Positions 1 to 9,161 of a stretch of 64,000 bases of DNA are shown piece by piece. The translations under genes were made by a program, and so were the position numbers. Below the pieces are notes generated by a model. It was not told the origin of the DNA. It worked only from the letters and a program-made list of their open reading frames with translations, and made no database searches. Within the stretch, counting starts at the first letter, position 1, and each line of letters begins with the position of its first letter. Origin of the DNA: Actinoplanes ianthinogenes (GTDB lineage: Bacteria > Actinomycetota > Actinomycetes > Mycobacteriales > Micromonosporaceae); contig NZ_AP023356.1 of NCBI RefSeq assembly GCF_018324205.1, forward strand, positions 2,559,501-2,623,500, in the 5' to 3' direction.

Positions 1-1300
1 GCTCGGGGTGGCTGGTGAAGAACTGCCACGGGCTGCTGGCCGCCCACTCCTCGCCCATGAACAGCATCGGGGTGAACGGCGAGGTGAGCAGCAGGGTGGC
101 CGCGACCTTGAGCAGGCCGGGCGAGAGGGTCGCGGTGAGGCGGTCGCCGACCGCGCGGTTGCCGATCTGGTCGTGGTTCTGCAGGAAGGCGACGAACCGG
201 TGTCCGGGGGTACGCTGCCGGTCGACCGGGCGCCCGTGCCGCCGGCCGCGGAACGACGACCAGGTCCCGGCGTGGAAGAACGCGCCCTCGAGGACGGTGC
301 GCAGGCAGTCCAGCGAGCCGAAGTCGCCGTAATAGCCCTGCCGCTCCCCGGTGAGCAGGGTGTGCAGCGCGTGGTGCACGTCGTCGTCCCACTGCGCGTG
401 CAGGCCGTAGCCACCGGCCTCGCGCGGGGTGATCAGTTTCGGATCGTTCAGGTCCGACTCGGCGATCAGCGACAGCGGGCGGCGCAGCGCCGTGGAGAGC
501 GACTCGACCTCGACCGCGAGCTGCTCCAGCAGGTGCACGGCGCCCTCGTCGTGCAGCGCGTGCACGGCGTCCAGCCGCAGGCCGTCGACGTGGTAGTCGC
601 GCAGCCACATCAGCACCGAGTCGGCGATGTAGCGCCGGACCTCGCCGGAGTCCGGGCCGTCCAGGTTGAGCGAGCTGCCCCACGAGTTCGAGCCGGTGGA
701 GAGGTAGGGCGCGAACATCGGGGCGTACGCGCCGGAGGGGCCGAAGTGGTTGTAGACGACGTCGAGCACCACCCCCAGACCCTTGCGGTGGGCCGCGTCG
801 ACGAACCGTTTCAGGCCGTCCGGCCCGCCGTACGCCTCGTGCGGCGCGAACCAGCAGACCCCGTCGTAACCCCAGTTGTGCTCGCCGTTGAACGCGTTCA
901 CCGGGAGCAGCTCGACCAGGTCGACACCGAGCTCGACCAGGTGATCGAGGCGCTCGATGGCGGCGTCGAACGTGCCGTCCGGGGTGAACGTGCCGATGTG
1001 CAGCTCGTAGAGCACCGAGCCGGGCAGCTGCCGCCCGGTCCACGCCTGATCGGTCCAGCCGAAGGCGCCGTGGTCGTAGACCCGGCTGGGCCCGTGCACG
1101 CCCTGCGGCTGCCAGGCCGACCGCGGGTCCGGCACCGGGGTGTCGAAATCGGGCAGCACGTAGGAGTAGTCGGTGCCCGGGCCGGCCGACGGCACGTCGA
1201 GGCGCCACCAGCCACCGTCGCCCGGCTCCATCGGATGTTCGTGATCGTCCAGGCGCAGCTTGGGCGACTTCTCCGGCGCCCATACCTCGAAGGTCGTCAT
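1..1300 (-). CDS. treZ: Malto-oligosyltrehalose trehalohydrolase, C-terminus cut by window edge
   Basis: TreZ hydrolyses maltooligosyl-trehalose to release trehalose, the last step of the TreY/TreZ route from alpha-glucans. The start is the ATG at 1300-1298 (MTTFEVWAPE), one base after the treY stop, so the two are translationally coupled. The GH13 motifs are in order: DVVYNHFG (region I), GLRLDAVHAL with the nucleophile Asp, LIAESDLND with the acid Glu, and QNHDQIGNR with the HD pair. About 433 residues are visible out of a usual 570-590. The C-terminal beta domain lies beyond base 1. Confidence 0.95.
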   Translation of the reverse strand, partial: MTTFEVWAPEKSPKLRLDDHEHPMEPGDGGWWRLDVPSAGPGTDYSYVLPDFDTPVPDPRSAWQPQGVHGPSRVYDHGAFGWTDQAWTGRQLPGSVLYELHIGTFTPDGTFDAAIERLDHLVELGVDLVELLPVNAFNGEHNWGYDGVCWFAPHEAYGGPDGLKRFVDAAHRKGLGVVLDVVYNHFGPSGAYAPMFAPYLSTGSNSWGSSLNLDGPDSGEVRRYIADSVLMWLRDYHVDGLRLDAVHALHDEGAVHLLEQLAVEVESLSTALRRPLSLIAESDLNDPKLITPREAGGYGLHAQWDDDVHHALHTLLTGERQGYYGDFGSLDCLRTVLEGAFFHAGTWSSFRGRRHGRPVDRQRTPGHRFVAFLQNHDQIGNRAVGDRLTATLSPGLLKVAATLLLTSPFTPMLFMGEEWAASSPWQFFTSHPE

Positions 1301-1301
1301 C

Positions 1302-3569
1302 TCACTCTTTCACCAGAAGAGCGACGGGATAGGTGTGCAGCAGCTCGGCAACGGCCAGGCGATTTCCACCGTAGCTGGCGTTCGTGAACACTTCCGTCCA
1401 ACTGTGTCCGTCGAGTGACAACGTGGTGTCGTGCCATCCGCCGTGGCGTGACAATCCGACCGGCAGCCGGGTGGCCACCACCACCACGCCGCCGCGGTCG
1501 AAGGCCAGCACGTGCTCGCCCACCCGGCCCTCGGCGAACACCGGCCGGTACGTGCTGAACAGCTCCGGCCGCTGCCGGAGCAACCGCAGGGTACGGCTCA
1601 CCACCAGCAGCTTCGCCGCGCCGGTCTCGTCGATCGGGGGCTGCCAGCCCTCCTCGAGGCGGCCGAGCAGCTCGCGGCGGGCGGCGAAGTCGACCGGCCG
1701 CCGGTTGTCCGGGTCGACCAGCGAGTAGTCCCACAGCTCGGTGCCCTGGTAGACGTCCGGCACCCCGGGCATGGCCAGCTGCACGAGTTTCTGACCGAGC
1801 GAGTTGGCCCAGCCGGGCGGCGTGATCGAGGCGGCGAAATCGGTCACCTCCCGGTGCAGCGCCGGGTCGTCGTAGATCTTGTCGACCATCTCCCGCAGTG
1901 CCGTCTCGAACGCCTCGTCGGGGCGGTACCAGCTGGTGACGGCGGCGGACTCACGGGCGGCCTTCACCGCGTACGCAAGCAGTCTGTCCCTGTCGATCGG
2001 CCAGGCGCCGACCGCGACCTGCCAGATCAGATGGGCCAGCGACGGGTCCGGGAGCGGAGCGATCCGGGTCCAGCGGCGGACCACCTCGGTCCAGTCGCCG
2101 GGCACCTCGGCCAGCACCGCGAGCCGCGCCCGGACGTCCTCGCCACGCTTGGTGTCGTGGGTGCTCAGCGCGGTCATGGTGGCCGGCCAGTCCTGCTGCC
2201 GGCCCTCGGCGTAGTCGTGGAACTCGTCGATGGAGACGCCGAATTTCGCCGGGTCGTTGCCCACCTCGTTGCGGGCGGCGAACCTGGTCCAGCGGTAGAA
2301 CGCGGTGTCCTCGACGCCCTTGGCCATCACCGCGCCGGTGTACTGCTGGAAACGGATCGCCAGCTCGTCGTCGGGGTTGCGCAGCCGGGCGGTGAGCCGG
2401 TCCAGTGTGCTGATCATCTGCGGACGGCGGCGGCCGGCCTCGGCGCGGGCCTGAGCCAGGTGCCGGGCGCCGGCGGGCAGGTAGGAGCGGTAGACCGGGA
2501 AGCAGGCGGCCAGCTCGGCCAGGGCCGCCTCGGCGCCGTCGATCTCCGGGGCCAGCCGGGTGAGCCGGGCCAGCTCGGCGGCGAACAGTTTGGTGGCGAC
2601 CCGGTGCTTGGTCTCGTGCACGAGGTTCTGCCAGGACACCTCGTGGCCGGTCAGGTGGCGTTCCAGGGTGTCGAAGAAGGCCTCCGTGCCGGTGTCCACG
2701 AAGACGCCGTTGACCTCGGCCATCGCGTCGTAGCCGGTGGTGCCGGCGATCGGCCAGCGGGGCAGCTGCTCGCCCGGCTCCAGAATCTTCTCGATCACCA
2801 GCCAGGCCTCCGGCGCGGCGTCGCGCAGCCGGTGCAGGTAGGCGCCCGGGTCGCGCAGGCCGTCCGGGTGGTCGACGCGCAGGCCGTCCACCAGGCCCTC
2901 GCGCACCCAGCGCAGGATCTCGGCGTGGGTCGCCTCGAACACCTCGGGGTCCTCGACGCGCAGCGCGGCCAGGTCGGTGATCGCGAAGAACCGCCGGTAG
3001 TTGATCTCCGAGTCGCCGCGGGTCCAGTTGACCAGCTCGTAGTGCTGCCGGTCGTGCACCTCGCGGGGCGAGCCGTCGCCGGTCCCGTCGGCGATCGGGT
3101 AGCGCTTGTCGAAGTAGGCCAGCTCGTCGCCGTCGACGGTCAGCTTCTCCAGCGGGTCGGGCTCGTCGGCCAGCACCGGGAGCAGGATCCGCCCGCGCGA
3201 CCAGTCGATGTCGTAGAAGCTCGCGTATCGCGACTCGCGGCCGTGCTTGAGCACGTCCCACCAGGTCGGGTTGACCTTGGGCACGGCCACGCCGGCGTGG
3301 TTCGGCACGATGTCGAGGACCAGGCCAAGGCCGGCCTTGCGCAGCGCGTCGGAGAGGCCGCGCAGGCCGTCCGCGCCGCCCAGGTCGGGGCTGATCCGGG
3401 TCGGGTCGACGACGTCGTAACCGTGCGGCGAGCCGGGCGCCGCGGTGAGCAGCGGAGCCGAGTAGAGGTGGCTCACGCCGAGGTCGGCCAGGTAATCGGC
3501 GAGCTCGGCGGTGGCCTTGAGCGGGAAGTCGGGGCGGACCTGGACTCGGTAGGTGCTGCTAGGGATCAT
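1302..3569 (-). CDS. treY: Maltooligosyl trehalose synthase
   Basis: TreY is an intramolecular transglucosylase that turns the reducing end of malto-oligosaccharides into a trehalose cap. The protein has 755 residues, normal for the family. It begins MIPSSTYRVQ and carries LDIVPNHAG, GLRVDHPDGL (nucleophile Asp), VIEKIL (acid Glu) and STHDTKRGED, which is diagnostic for TreY. The ATG at 3569-3567 shares one base with the glgX stop (TGATG), and the treY stop is one base from treZ, so glgX-treY-treZ form one leftward operon. The frame stays open further upstream, but that part is antisense-like sequence inside glgX. Confidence 0.96.
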   Translation of the reverse strand: MIPSSTYRVQVRPDFPLKATAELADYLADLGVSHLYSAPLLTAAPGSPHGYDVVDPTRISPDLGGADGLRGLSDALRKAGLGLVLDIVPNHAGVAVPKVNPTWWDVLKHGRESRYASFYDIDWSRGRILLPVLADEPDPLEKLTVDGDELAYFDKRYPIADGTGDGSPREVHDRQHYELVNWTRGDSEINYRRFFAITDLAALRVEDPEVFEATHAEILRWVREGLVDGLRVDHPDGLRDPGAYLHRLRDAAPEAWLVIEKILEPGEQLPRWPIAGTTGYDAMAEVNGVFVDTGTEAFFDTLERHLTGHEVSWQNLVHETKHRVATKLFAAELARLTRLAPEIDGAEAALAELAACFPVYRSYLPAGARHLAQARAEAGRRRPQMISTLDRLTARLRNPDDELAIRFQQYTGAVMAKGVEDTAFYRWTRFAARNEVGNDPAKFGVSIDEFHDYAEGRQQDWPATMTALSTHDTKRGEDVRARLAVLAEVPGDWTEVVRRWTRIAPLPDPSLAHLIWQVAVGAWPIDRDRLLAYAVKAARESAAVTSWYRPDEAFETALREMVDKIYDDPALHREVTDFAASITPPGWANSLGQKLVQLAMPGVPDVYQGTELWDYSLVDPDNRRPVDFAARRELLGRLEEGWQPPIDETGAAKLLVVSRTLRLLRQRPELFSTYRPVFAEGRVGEHVLAFDRGGVVVVATRLPVGLSRHGGWHDTTLSLDGHSWTEVFTNASYGGNRLAVAELLHTYPVALLVKE

Positions 3570-5680
3570 CACACCGTCCTGTCGAGCACGATGAGGGACC
3601 GGTCCGGTACCCAGATGCGGTGGCCGGCCTCCACGACCGACGGGCGATCCGGGGACGGCGCGGCGGTTTCGATGACTCGCTCCCACTTCTCCCCGTACTC
3701 GGCGGGGGGCGTGGCGAACTCGATGGGCGCGTCGTGCGCGTTGAAGAAGAGCAGGAACGAGCTGTCGACGTGGCGCTGGCCGTACTGGCCACGCTCGCGG
3801 ATGCCCTCGCCGTTGACGAACAGGGCGACCGCCCGGCCGAAGTCGTTGCCCCAGTCGTCGCCGGCCATCTGCCGGCCGTCCGGGGTGAACCACTCCAGGT
3901 CGGGCAGCGGGTCGCCGCCACCGCGGGCGGTGACCGGCAGGCCGGTGAAGAACCGGCGGCGCTGGAACACCTGGTGCCGATGCCGGAACGCGGTCAGCTT
4001 GCGGGCGAACTCCAGCAGCTGCTCGTCCGCGTTCTCCCAGTCGATCCAGCTGATCTCGTTGTCCTGGCAGTACACGTTGTTGTTGCCCTGCTGGGTCCGC
4101 CCCATCTCGTCACCGTGCGAGATCATCGGCACGCCCTGGCTGAGCATCAGCGTGGCCAGGAAGTTCCGGCGCTGCTTGGCGCGCAGCTCCAGCACCTTCT
4201 CGTCGGTGGTCGGGCCCTCGATGCCGCAGTTCCAGGAGCGGTTGTGGCTCTCGCCGTCCCGGTTCTCCTCGCCGTTGGCCTCGTTGTGCTTGTCGTTGTA
4301 CGACACCAGGTCGTTGAGCGTGAACCCGTCGTGCGCGGTGACGAAGTTGATCGAGTGGAACGGCTTGCGCCCGTCGTCCTGGTAGAGGTCGGCCGAGCCG
4401 GTGATCCGGCTGGCGAACTCGGCCAGGGTGGCCGGCTCGCCGCGCCAGAAGTCGCGGACCGTGTCCCGGTACTTCCCGTTCCACTCGGTCCAGTTCGGCG
4501 GGAAGTTGCCGACCTGGTAGCCACCCGGGCCGACGTCCCACGGCTCGGCGATCAGCTTCACCTGGCCGACGATCGGGTCCTGCTGGACCACCTCGAAGAA
4601 GGTGGAGAGCCGGTCCACGTCGTAGAACTCGCGGGCCAGCGTCGAGGCGAGGTCGAAGCGGAAGCCGTCCACGTGCATCTCGGTGACCCAGTACCGCAGC
4701 GAGTCCATGATCAGCTGGAGGCTCTGCGGGGAACGCACGTTCAGGCTGTTCCCGGTGCCGGTGTAGTCCATGTAGAACTGCGGCTGGTCGTCGACGAGCC
4801 GGTAGTAGGTCCGGTTGTCGATGCCCTTGAGACTCAGGGTGGGCCCGAGATGGTTGCCCTCGGCGGTGTGGTTGTAGACCACGTCCAGGATGACCTCCAT
4901 CCCGGCCGCGTGCAGCGCCTTGACCATGCCCCGGAACTCCTGGGTCTGCTGGCCGAGCGTGCCGGTCGACGAATACCCGTGGTACGGCGCGAAGAAGCCG
5001 AGCGTGTTGTAACCCCAGTAGTTGCGCAGGCCCAGGTCGTGCAGCCGGTTGTCGTGGACGAACTGGTGCACCGGCATCAGCTCGACCGCGGTCACGCCGA
5101 GGCTCTTCAGGTGCTCGATGATCGCCGGGTGGCCGATCGCCGAGTAGCTCCCGCGCATGTCCCGGGGGATCTCCGGGTGCCGCTGGGTCAGCCCCTTCAC
5201 GTGCGTCTCGTAGATCACCGAGTGGTGGTACGGAATGTCCGGCCGCCGGTCGTTGCCCCAGTCGAAGTACGGGTTCACCACCACGCCCTTGGGCATGTAC
5301 GGCGCCGAGTCGAGGTCCGACATCTGGTCCGGGTTGCTCATGTCGTACGCGTACATCGACGGGTGCCAGTCGATGTCCGAGTCGACCGCCCGCGCGTACG
5401 GGTCGAGCAGCAGCTTGTGCGGGTTGCAGCGGAGACCGCGGTGCGGCTCGTAGGGGCCGTAGACCCGGTAGCCGTAGCGCTGTCCGGGCTCGACGCCGGG
5501 TAGGTAGGCGTGCCAGACGAACGCGTCCTGCTCGTGGAGCAGGACCTTCCGCTCGTTCCCCGAGGCGTCGAAGAGGCACAGTTCGACCGCCTCGGCCACC
5601 TCCGAGAAGATCGCGAAGTTGGTCCCCGTCCCGTCGTAGGTCGCCCCCAACGGATACCGGTGGCCCGGCCAGACCTGCAT
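3569..5680 (-). CDS. glgX: Glycogen debranching enzyme GlgX/TreX (isoamylase type)
   Basis: GH13 isoamylase-type debranching enzyme that cuts alpha-1,6 branches of glycogen to supply linear maltodextrin for TreY. It has 703 residues from the ATG at 5680-5678 (MQVWPGHRYP), which follows an AGGGGAG ribosome-binding site. The N-terminal CBM48-like beta domain (GTNFAIFSEVAEAVELCLF) is followed by DVVYNHTAEG, DGFRFDLAST (nucleophile Asp), IAEPWDVGPG (acid Glu) and TAHDGFTLND. An in-frame extension to about 5752 exists but lacks a ribosome-binding site. It is the first gene of the leftward trehalose operon, facing the GH133 debranching gene. Confidence 0.95.
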   Translation of the reverse strand: MQVWPGHRYPLGATYDGTGTNFAIFSEVAEAVELCLFDASGNERKVLLHEQDAFVWHAYLPGVEPGQRYGYRVYGPYEPHRGLRCNPHKLLLDPYARAVDSDIDWHPSMYAYDMSNPDQMSDLDSAPYMPKGVVVNPYFDWGNDRRPDIPYHHSVIYETHVKGLTQRHPEIPRDMRGSYSAIGHPAIIEHLKSLGVTAVELMPVHQFVHDNRLHDLGLRNYWGYNTLGFFAPYHGYSSTGTLGQQTQEFRGMVKALHAAGMEVILDVVYNHTAEGNHLGPTLSLKGIDNRTYYRLVDDQPQFYMDYTGTGNSLNVRSPQSLQLIMDSLRYWVTEMHVDGFRFDLASTLAREFYDVDRLSTFFEVVQQDPIVGQVKLIAEPWDVGPGGYQVGNFPPNWTEWNGKYRDTVRDFWRGEPATLAEFASRITGSADLYQDDGRKPFHSINFVTAHDGFTLNDLVSYNDKHNEANGEENRDGESHNRSWNCGIEGPTTDEKVLELRAKQRRNFLATLMLSQGVPMISHGDEMGRTQQGNNNVYCQDNEISWIDWENADEQLLEFARKLTAFRHRHQVFQRRRFFTGLPVTARGGGDPLPDLEWFTPDGRQMAGDDWGNDFGRAVALFVNGEGIRERGQYGQRHVDSSFLLFFNAHDAPIEFATPPAEYGEKWERVIETAAPSPDRPSVVEAGHRIWVPDRSLIVLDRTV

Positions 5681-5827
5681 TTCTCGCGCTCCCCTCGGCC
5701 AGTGGTCGATGCGACCGGCCCGCGGTTCATGCCCGTCCGCGGGGTACCTCAATCCTGCCCGGCCGCGTCATCGCACATTCTCCCGGAGAGGACTGATACC
5801 GTCGGCCCGACTGTCCGATTAGGCGAT

Positions 5828-5854
5828 GATTTATCCCCTTACGGGGGTTTAATC
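5828..5854. promoter_or_regulatory. Palindromic site between divergent glgX and debranching enzyme genes
   Basis: The arms GATTTATCCCC (5828-5838) and GGGGGTTTAATC (5843-5854, whose complement is GATTAAACCCCC) form a near-palindrome around TTAC. It sits in the only AT-rich patch of the 200-bp region between the leftward glgX and the rightward gene starting at 5881. It could be an operator that coordinates the two alpha-glucan transcription units. The binding factor is unknown. Confidence 0.35.
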
Positions 5855-5880
5855 TTCGCCGGAACGAGCATTGAGGCGAC

Positions 5881-7908
5881 GTGCCGCGGATCGAACCTCT
5901 GACCTTCGGGCCCCAGGTGTGCGGCGTTCTCGCCGAGGACGCCGGCGCCGGCCGGGAATGGCTGGTCACCGACGGTCTCGGCGGCTGGGCCAGTGGCACC
6001 GTGAGCGGTCTGCGGACCCGCCCCGAGCACGCGCTGCTGACCGTCGCCGGGCCGGGCCGGGCGCCGCACGTCGCGCTGGCCGCCTTGGATCTGACAGTGA
6101 CCCTCCCCACAGGTACGCGGGTGCCGCTGTACACCCATGCGTGGGAGTCCGGCACCGTGGACCCGGCCGGCCACCGCTTCCTGGAGACGTTCACCCTCGC
6201 CGGCGGGCTGCCCCGGTGGCGATGGCGGATCGGCGACGTGGTGGTCGAACGCGAGCTGGCGCTGCGTCCCGGCCTCGCGGTGGTCCACCGGGTGCTCAGC
6301 GCGCCCGGCCCGGTGCACCTGTCGGTCGCCGCGATGTGCACCTGGCGCGAGGCGGCCACCGCCCGCCGGGCGGACGGCCCTCAGCTGCGGATCGAGCGGG
6401 TGGCCGACGGGGTGATCGTCGAGGGGGCGTACCGGCTGGCCGGACCCGGCTGGCAGCCCGCCGGGCAGTGGCACCTCGGCGCCCGGGCCGGTGCGCAGGT
6501 CGAGGACCTCTGGCTGGCCGGCACGTTCGGCCGGCAGGCCGGGACCGGGGAGAGCCTGGAGGTCTCGGCGTGGGCCGGGAACCTCGCGGATCGCCCGCCG
6601 GCGCCGCCGGTGGTGCTGGCCGCGGCGCGCGAACGGGCTCATCGCCTGGTCACCGCGGCAAAAGCTGAGGGGTACGCCGGAACGCTCGCGCTCGCCGCCG
6701 ACACGTTCATCATCCAGGCCGCCGACGGTCCCCGGATGGCCGACGGGTACCCGTGGAGCGGGCGGGCGGCGTCGCTCGCGGCGTACGAGGGGCTGTTCCT
6801 GGACACCGGGCGGGCCGACGAGGGGCGGGAACTGCTCCGTGCCCTGGTGGAGCGGCCGGCCGGCGCGGTGGACTGCCCGCTCTGGCTGGTGCACGCGGTC
6901 GACCGGCACGTCACCCGGACCGGCGACACCGACCTGGCCCGCCGGCTCGCCGTCCCGCTGGGCCGGCTGCTGCGCCAGTCCCTCACCGGCGACGGCCCCC
7001 TGACCGTCGACCCCGCCGACGGCTTGCTCACCCTGTCTCCGGCTGGCGCTCATGGCCCTATCAGCGGTCCGGACAGGGCCATGAGGACCAGCCACGATCT
7101 GACGGCTGGCGCTCACGGCCCCATCAGCGGTCCCGACAGGGCCATGAGGACCAGCCACGATCTGACGGCTGGCGCTCACGGCCCCATCAGCGGTCCCGAC
7201 AGGGCCATGAGGACCAGCCACGATCTGACGGCTGGCGCTCACGGCCCCATCAGCGGTCCCGATAGGGCCGTGGGGGCCAGCCAGGGGGCCGGGAAGCTGG
7301 TGGAGATCAACGCCTTGTGGGTGAACGCGCTGGCCGGGCTCGCGGACCTGCTGGCCGAGGGCGGGCGGGACGATGCGGAGCCGCGGGACCGGCACGCCCG
7401 GGCGCGGGAGTCGTTCCGGCGGCGGTTCCCGGCGCCCGAGGGATGGCTGCACGACGTGGTCGAGGGTCCGGCGGCGCCGTACCCGCTCGGGGCGGGCACC
7501 CAGCACGACGATCCGACGTTGCGGCCGTATCAGCTGCTGGGCTGGTCGCTGCCGCACGCGCCGATGCGGGGCGGCGCCGGCGGAACCGTCCGCGCCGCCG
7601 GGGAGGCACTGCTCACCCCGCTCGGGCTGCGCACCCTGGCGCCGGACGAGTACGGATACGACGGCGCCGGCCCGGGCCAGGGACTGGTCGAGCCCTGGCT
7701 GATCGGGCCGTACGCGGACGCCTGCGCGGCCACCGGACGACCGGTCGACGGGCTGCTCGACGGGCTGGCCGCGCACCTGGCCGAGTGGGGCGTCGGGTCG
7801 GTCAGCGAGGCCGTCCACGGCGACGCCCCGCACCGGGCGCTGGGCCGCCCGTTCGACGCCCTGGCCGTCGCCGAGATGCTGCGAGTGGAGACGAGGTACG
7901 CGCCGTGA
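5881..7908 (+). CDS. Amylo-alpha-1,6-glucosidase family protein (GH133-like) with in-frame repeat insertion
   Basis: Protein of 675 residues from GTG 5881, after GAGG. The N-terminal motif WLVTDGLGGWASGTVSGL is typical of the bacterial glycogen debranching N-domain (the family form is GLGGYASGT...). The C-terminal (alpha/alpha)6 domain has KLVEINALWVNALAGL and DEYGYDGAGPGQGLVEPW. Residues about 387-468 are odd. Three 21-residue units (AGAHGPISGPDRAMRTSHDLT) plus a partial fourth, encoded by a 63-bp tandem palindrome array, stand where relatives usually have a TWMDA...GKPVEINALW segment. The TWMDA-like residues are absent, so activity is doubtful although the frame is intact. It overlaps the next gene by GTGA and is presumably involved in glycogen breakdown. 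Confidence 0.85.
   Translation: MPRIEPLTFGPQVCGVLAEDAGAGREWLVTDGLGGWASGTVSGLRTRPEHALLTVAGPGRAPHVALAALDLTVTLPTGTRVPLYTHAWESGTVDPAGHRFLETFTLAGGLPRWRWRIGDVVVERELALRPGLAVVHRVLSAPGPVHLSVAAMCTWREAATARRADGPQLRIERVADGVIVEGAYRLAGPGWQPAGQWHLGARAGAQVEDLWLAGTFGRQAGTGESLEVSAWAGNLADRPPAPPVVLAAARERAHRLVTAAKAEGYAGTLALAADTFIIQAADGPRMADGYPWSGRAASLAAYEGLFLDTGRADEGRELLRALVERPAGAVDCPLWLVHAVDRHVTRTGDTDLARRLAVPLGRLLRQSLTGDGPLTVDPADGLLTLSPAGAHGPISGPDRAMRTSHDLTAGAHGPISGPDRAMRTSHDLTAGAHGPISGPDRAMRTSHDLTAGAHGPISGPDRAVGASQGAGKLVEINALWVNALAGLADLLAEGGRDDAEPRDRHARARESFRRRFPAPEGWLHDVVEGPAAPYPLGAGTQHDDPTLRPYQLLGWSLPHAPMRGGAGGTVRAAGEALLTPLGLRTLAPDEYGYDGAGPGQGLVEPWLIGPYADACAATGRPVDGLLDGLAAHLAEWGVGSVSEAVHGDAPHRALGRPFDALAVAEMLRVETRYAP
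7041..7282 (+). repeat. Palindrome array A: four 53-bp copies, 63-bp period, inside a coding region
   Basis: Copies begin at 7041, 7104, 7167 and 7230. Each core is 53 bp, with a 5' arm starting GGCTGGCGCTCACGGCCC, a short loop, and a 3' arm ending in a variant of GGGCCATGAGGACCAGCC. Identical 10-bp spacers (ACGATCTGAC) separate the cores. The last copy has a different 3' arm ending GGGGGCCAGCC. The 63-bp period is a multiple of three, so the debranching-enzyme frame stays open. The same element, with its own spacer, occurs at 34797-35290 and 47002-47246. Confidence 0.95.
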
Positions 7909-9161
7909 GCCGGATTCTGCTGCTCTCGTGGGAGTACCCGCCACTGCTGGTCGGCGGTCTGGGCCGGCACGTGCACGCGCTGGCCGGCGCGCTCGCGGCG
8001 GCCGGGCACGAGGTGACCGTGGTGACCCGGCAGGCGCCCGGCGCGCCACCGGTGGAACACACCGAGGGCGTCCGGGTGATCCGCGCCGCCGAGGACCCGC
8101 CCGCCTTCGAGGTCACCGGCGGCGACCTGCTCGGCTGGGCGCTGGCGTTCAACCACGCGCTCACCCGGGCGGCCCTGGGCGCGATCCGGGCGGCCACCGT
8201 CCGCGGGCAGCGGTTCGACCTGGTGCACGCGCACGACTGGCTGGTCGCGCACACCGCGGTGACCCTGCGCGACCATCTGGACGTCCCGCTGGTCGCCACG
8301 ATCCACGCCACCGAGTCCGGGCGGCACCAGGGCTGGCTGCCCGCCGCCCACAACCGGACCATCGACGACATCGAGCGCTGGCTGTGCGCCGAGGCGAACC
8401 GGGTGATCGTCTGCTCGGAGTACATGCGCGCCGAGGTGATCCGGCTGTTCGGGGTGCCGTCCGAGCGCACCGAGGTGGTGCACAACGGGGTGGACGCGCT
8501 GCGCTGGCGGGCCCGGCCACGGGCGGTCGCGGCGGCCCGGGAGCGCTACGCCGGCGCGGACGGGCCGCTGGTCAGCCTGGCCGGGCGGCTGGTCTACGAG
8601 AAGGGCGTGCAGCACCTGCTCGCGGCGGTGCCCCCGCTGCGCGAGCGGTTCCCGGGGCTGCGGGTGGTGGTGGCGGGCGACGGGCCGTACCGCAAGGATC
8701 TGGAACGCCTCGCCGGGCCTGCCGTGACCTTCGCCGGCTTCCTGGTCGGCAATGATCTGACCGCCCTGATGGCGGCCTCGGACTGCTACGTGGTGCCGAG
8801 CATCTACGAGCCGTTCGGGATGGTCGCGCTGGAGGCGGCCGCGGCCGGGACGCCGGTGGCGGTGTCGTCGACCGGCGGGCTGGCCGAGATCGTGGAGCAC
8901 GGGGTGACCGGGGTGCGGTTCCCGCCCGGCGACCCGCACGCCCTCGCCGACGCGGTGGCCGGGGTGCTGGCCGACCGGGACCACGCGCGGGCGCTGGCGT
9001 CGCGGGCCCGGCAGCGGGTGGTCGAGGAGTTCAACTGGCCGTCGATCGCCGCGCGGACCGCCGTCGTCTACGACAGCGCCCGCCCATCCGTCGCGGCGAA
9101 ACTGCCCTCGCCCTTCTCGCCGGACCAGGCGGCGGAACTGCTGGTGGCGAGCGTCGGCTAG
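7905..9161 (+). CDS. GT4-family glycosyltransferase, glycogen synthase-like
   Basis: Protein of 418 residues starting at GTG 7905, overlapping the debranching gene by four bases (GTGA). The N-terminus (LLLSWEYPPLLVGGLGRHV) is the GT-B nucleotide-sugar fold with the GGLG loop. The C-terminal half has LAGRLVYEKGVQHLL and an E-x7-E type donor site (YEPFGMVALEAAAAGTPV, then STGGLAEIV). Coupling to a debranching enzyme and proximity to the trehalose operon suggest an alpha-glucan glucosyltransferase. The donor and acceptor cannot be read from sequence. It ends in a CTAG shared with the stop of the convergent panE-like gene. Confidence 0.85.
   Translation: MSRILLLSWEYPPLLVGGLGRHVHALAGALAAAGHEVTVVTRQAPGAPPVEHTEGVRVIRAAEDPPAFEVTGGDLLGWALAFNHALTRAALGAIRAATVRGQRFDLVHAHDWLVAHTAVTLRDHLDVPLVATIHATESGRHQGWLPAAHNRTIDDIERWLCAEANRVIVCSEYMRAEVIRLFGVPSERTEVVHNGVDALRWRARPRAVAAARERYAGADGPLVSLAGRLVYEKGVQHLLAAVPPLRERFPGLRVVVAGDGPYRKDLERLAGPAVTFAGFLVGNDLTALMAASDCYVVPSIYEPFGMVALEAAAAGTPVAVSSTGGLAEIVEHGVTGVRFPPGDPHALADAVAGVLADRDHARALASRARQRVVEEFNWPSIAARTAVVYDSARPSVAAKLPSPFSPDQAAELLVASVG

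Noticed and set aside
9158..9161. CTAG overlaps of convergent stop codons (also 14378-14381) as a regulatory signal
   Set aside because: TAG stops on both strands sharing CTAG is a simple compact gene arrangement. Two cases do not indicate a mechanism.
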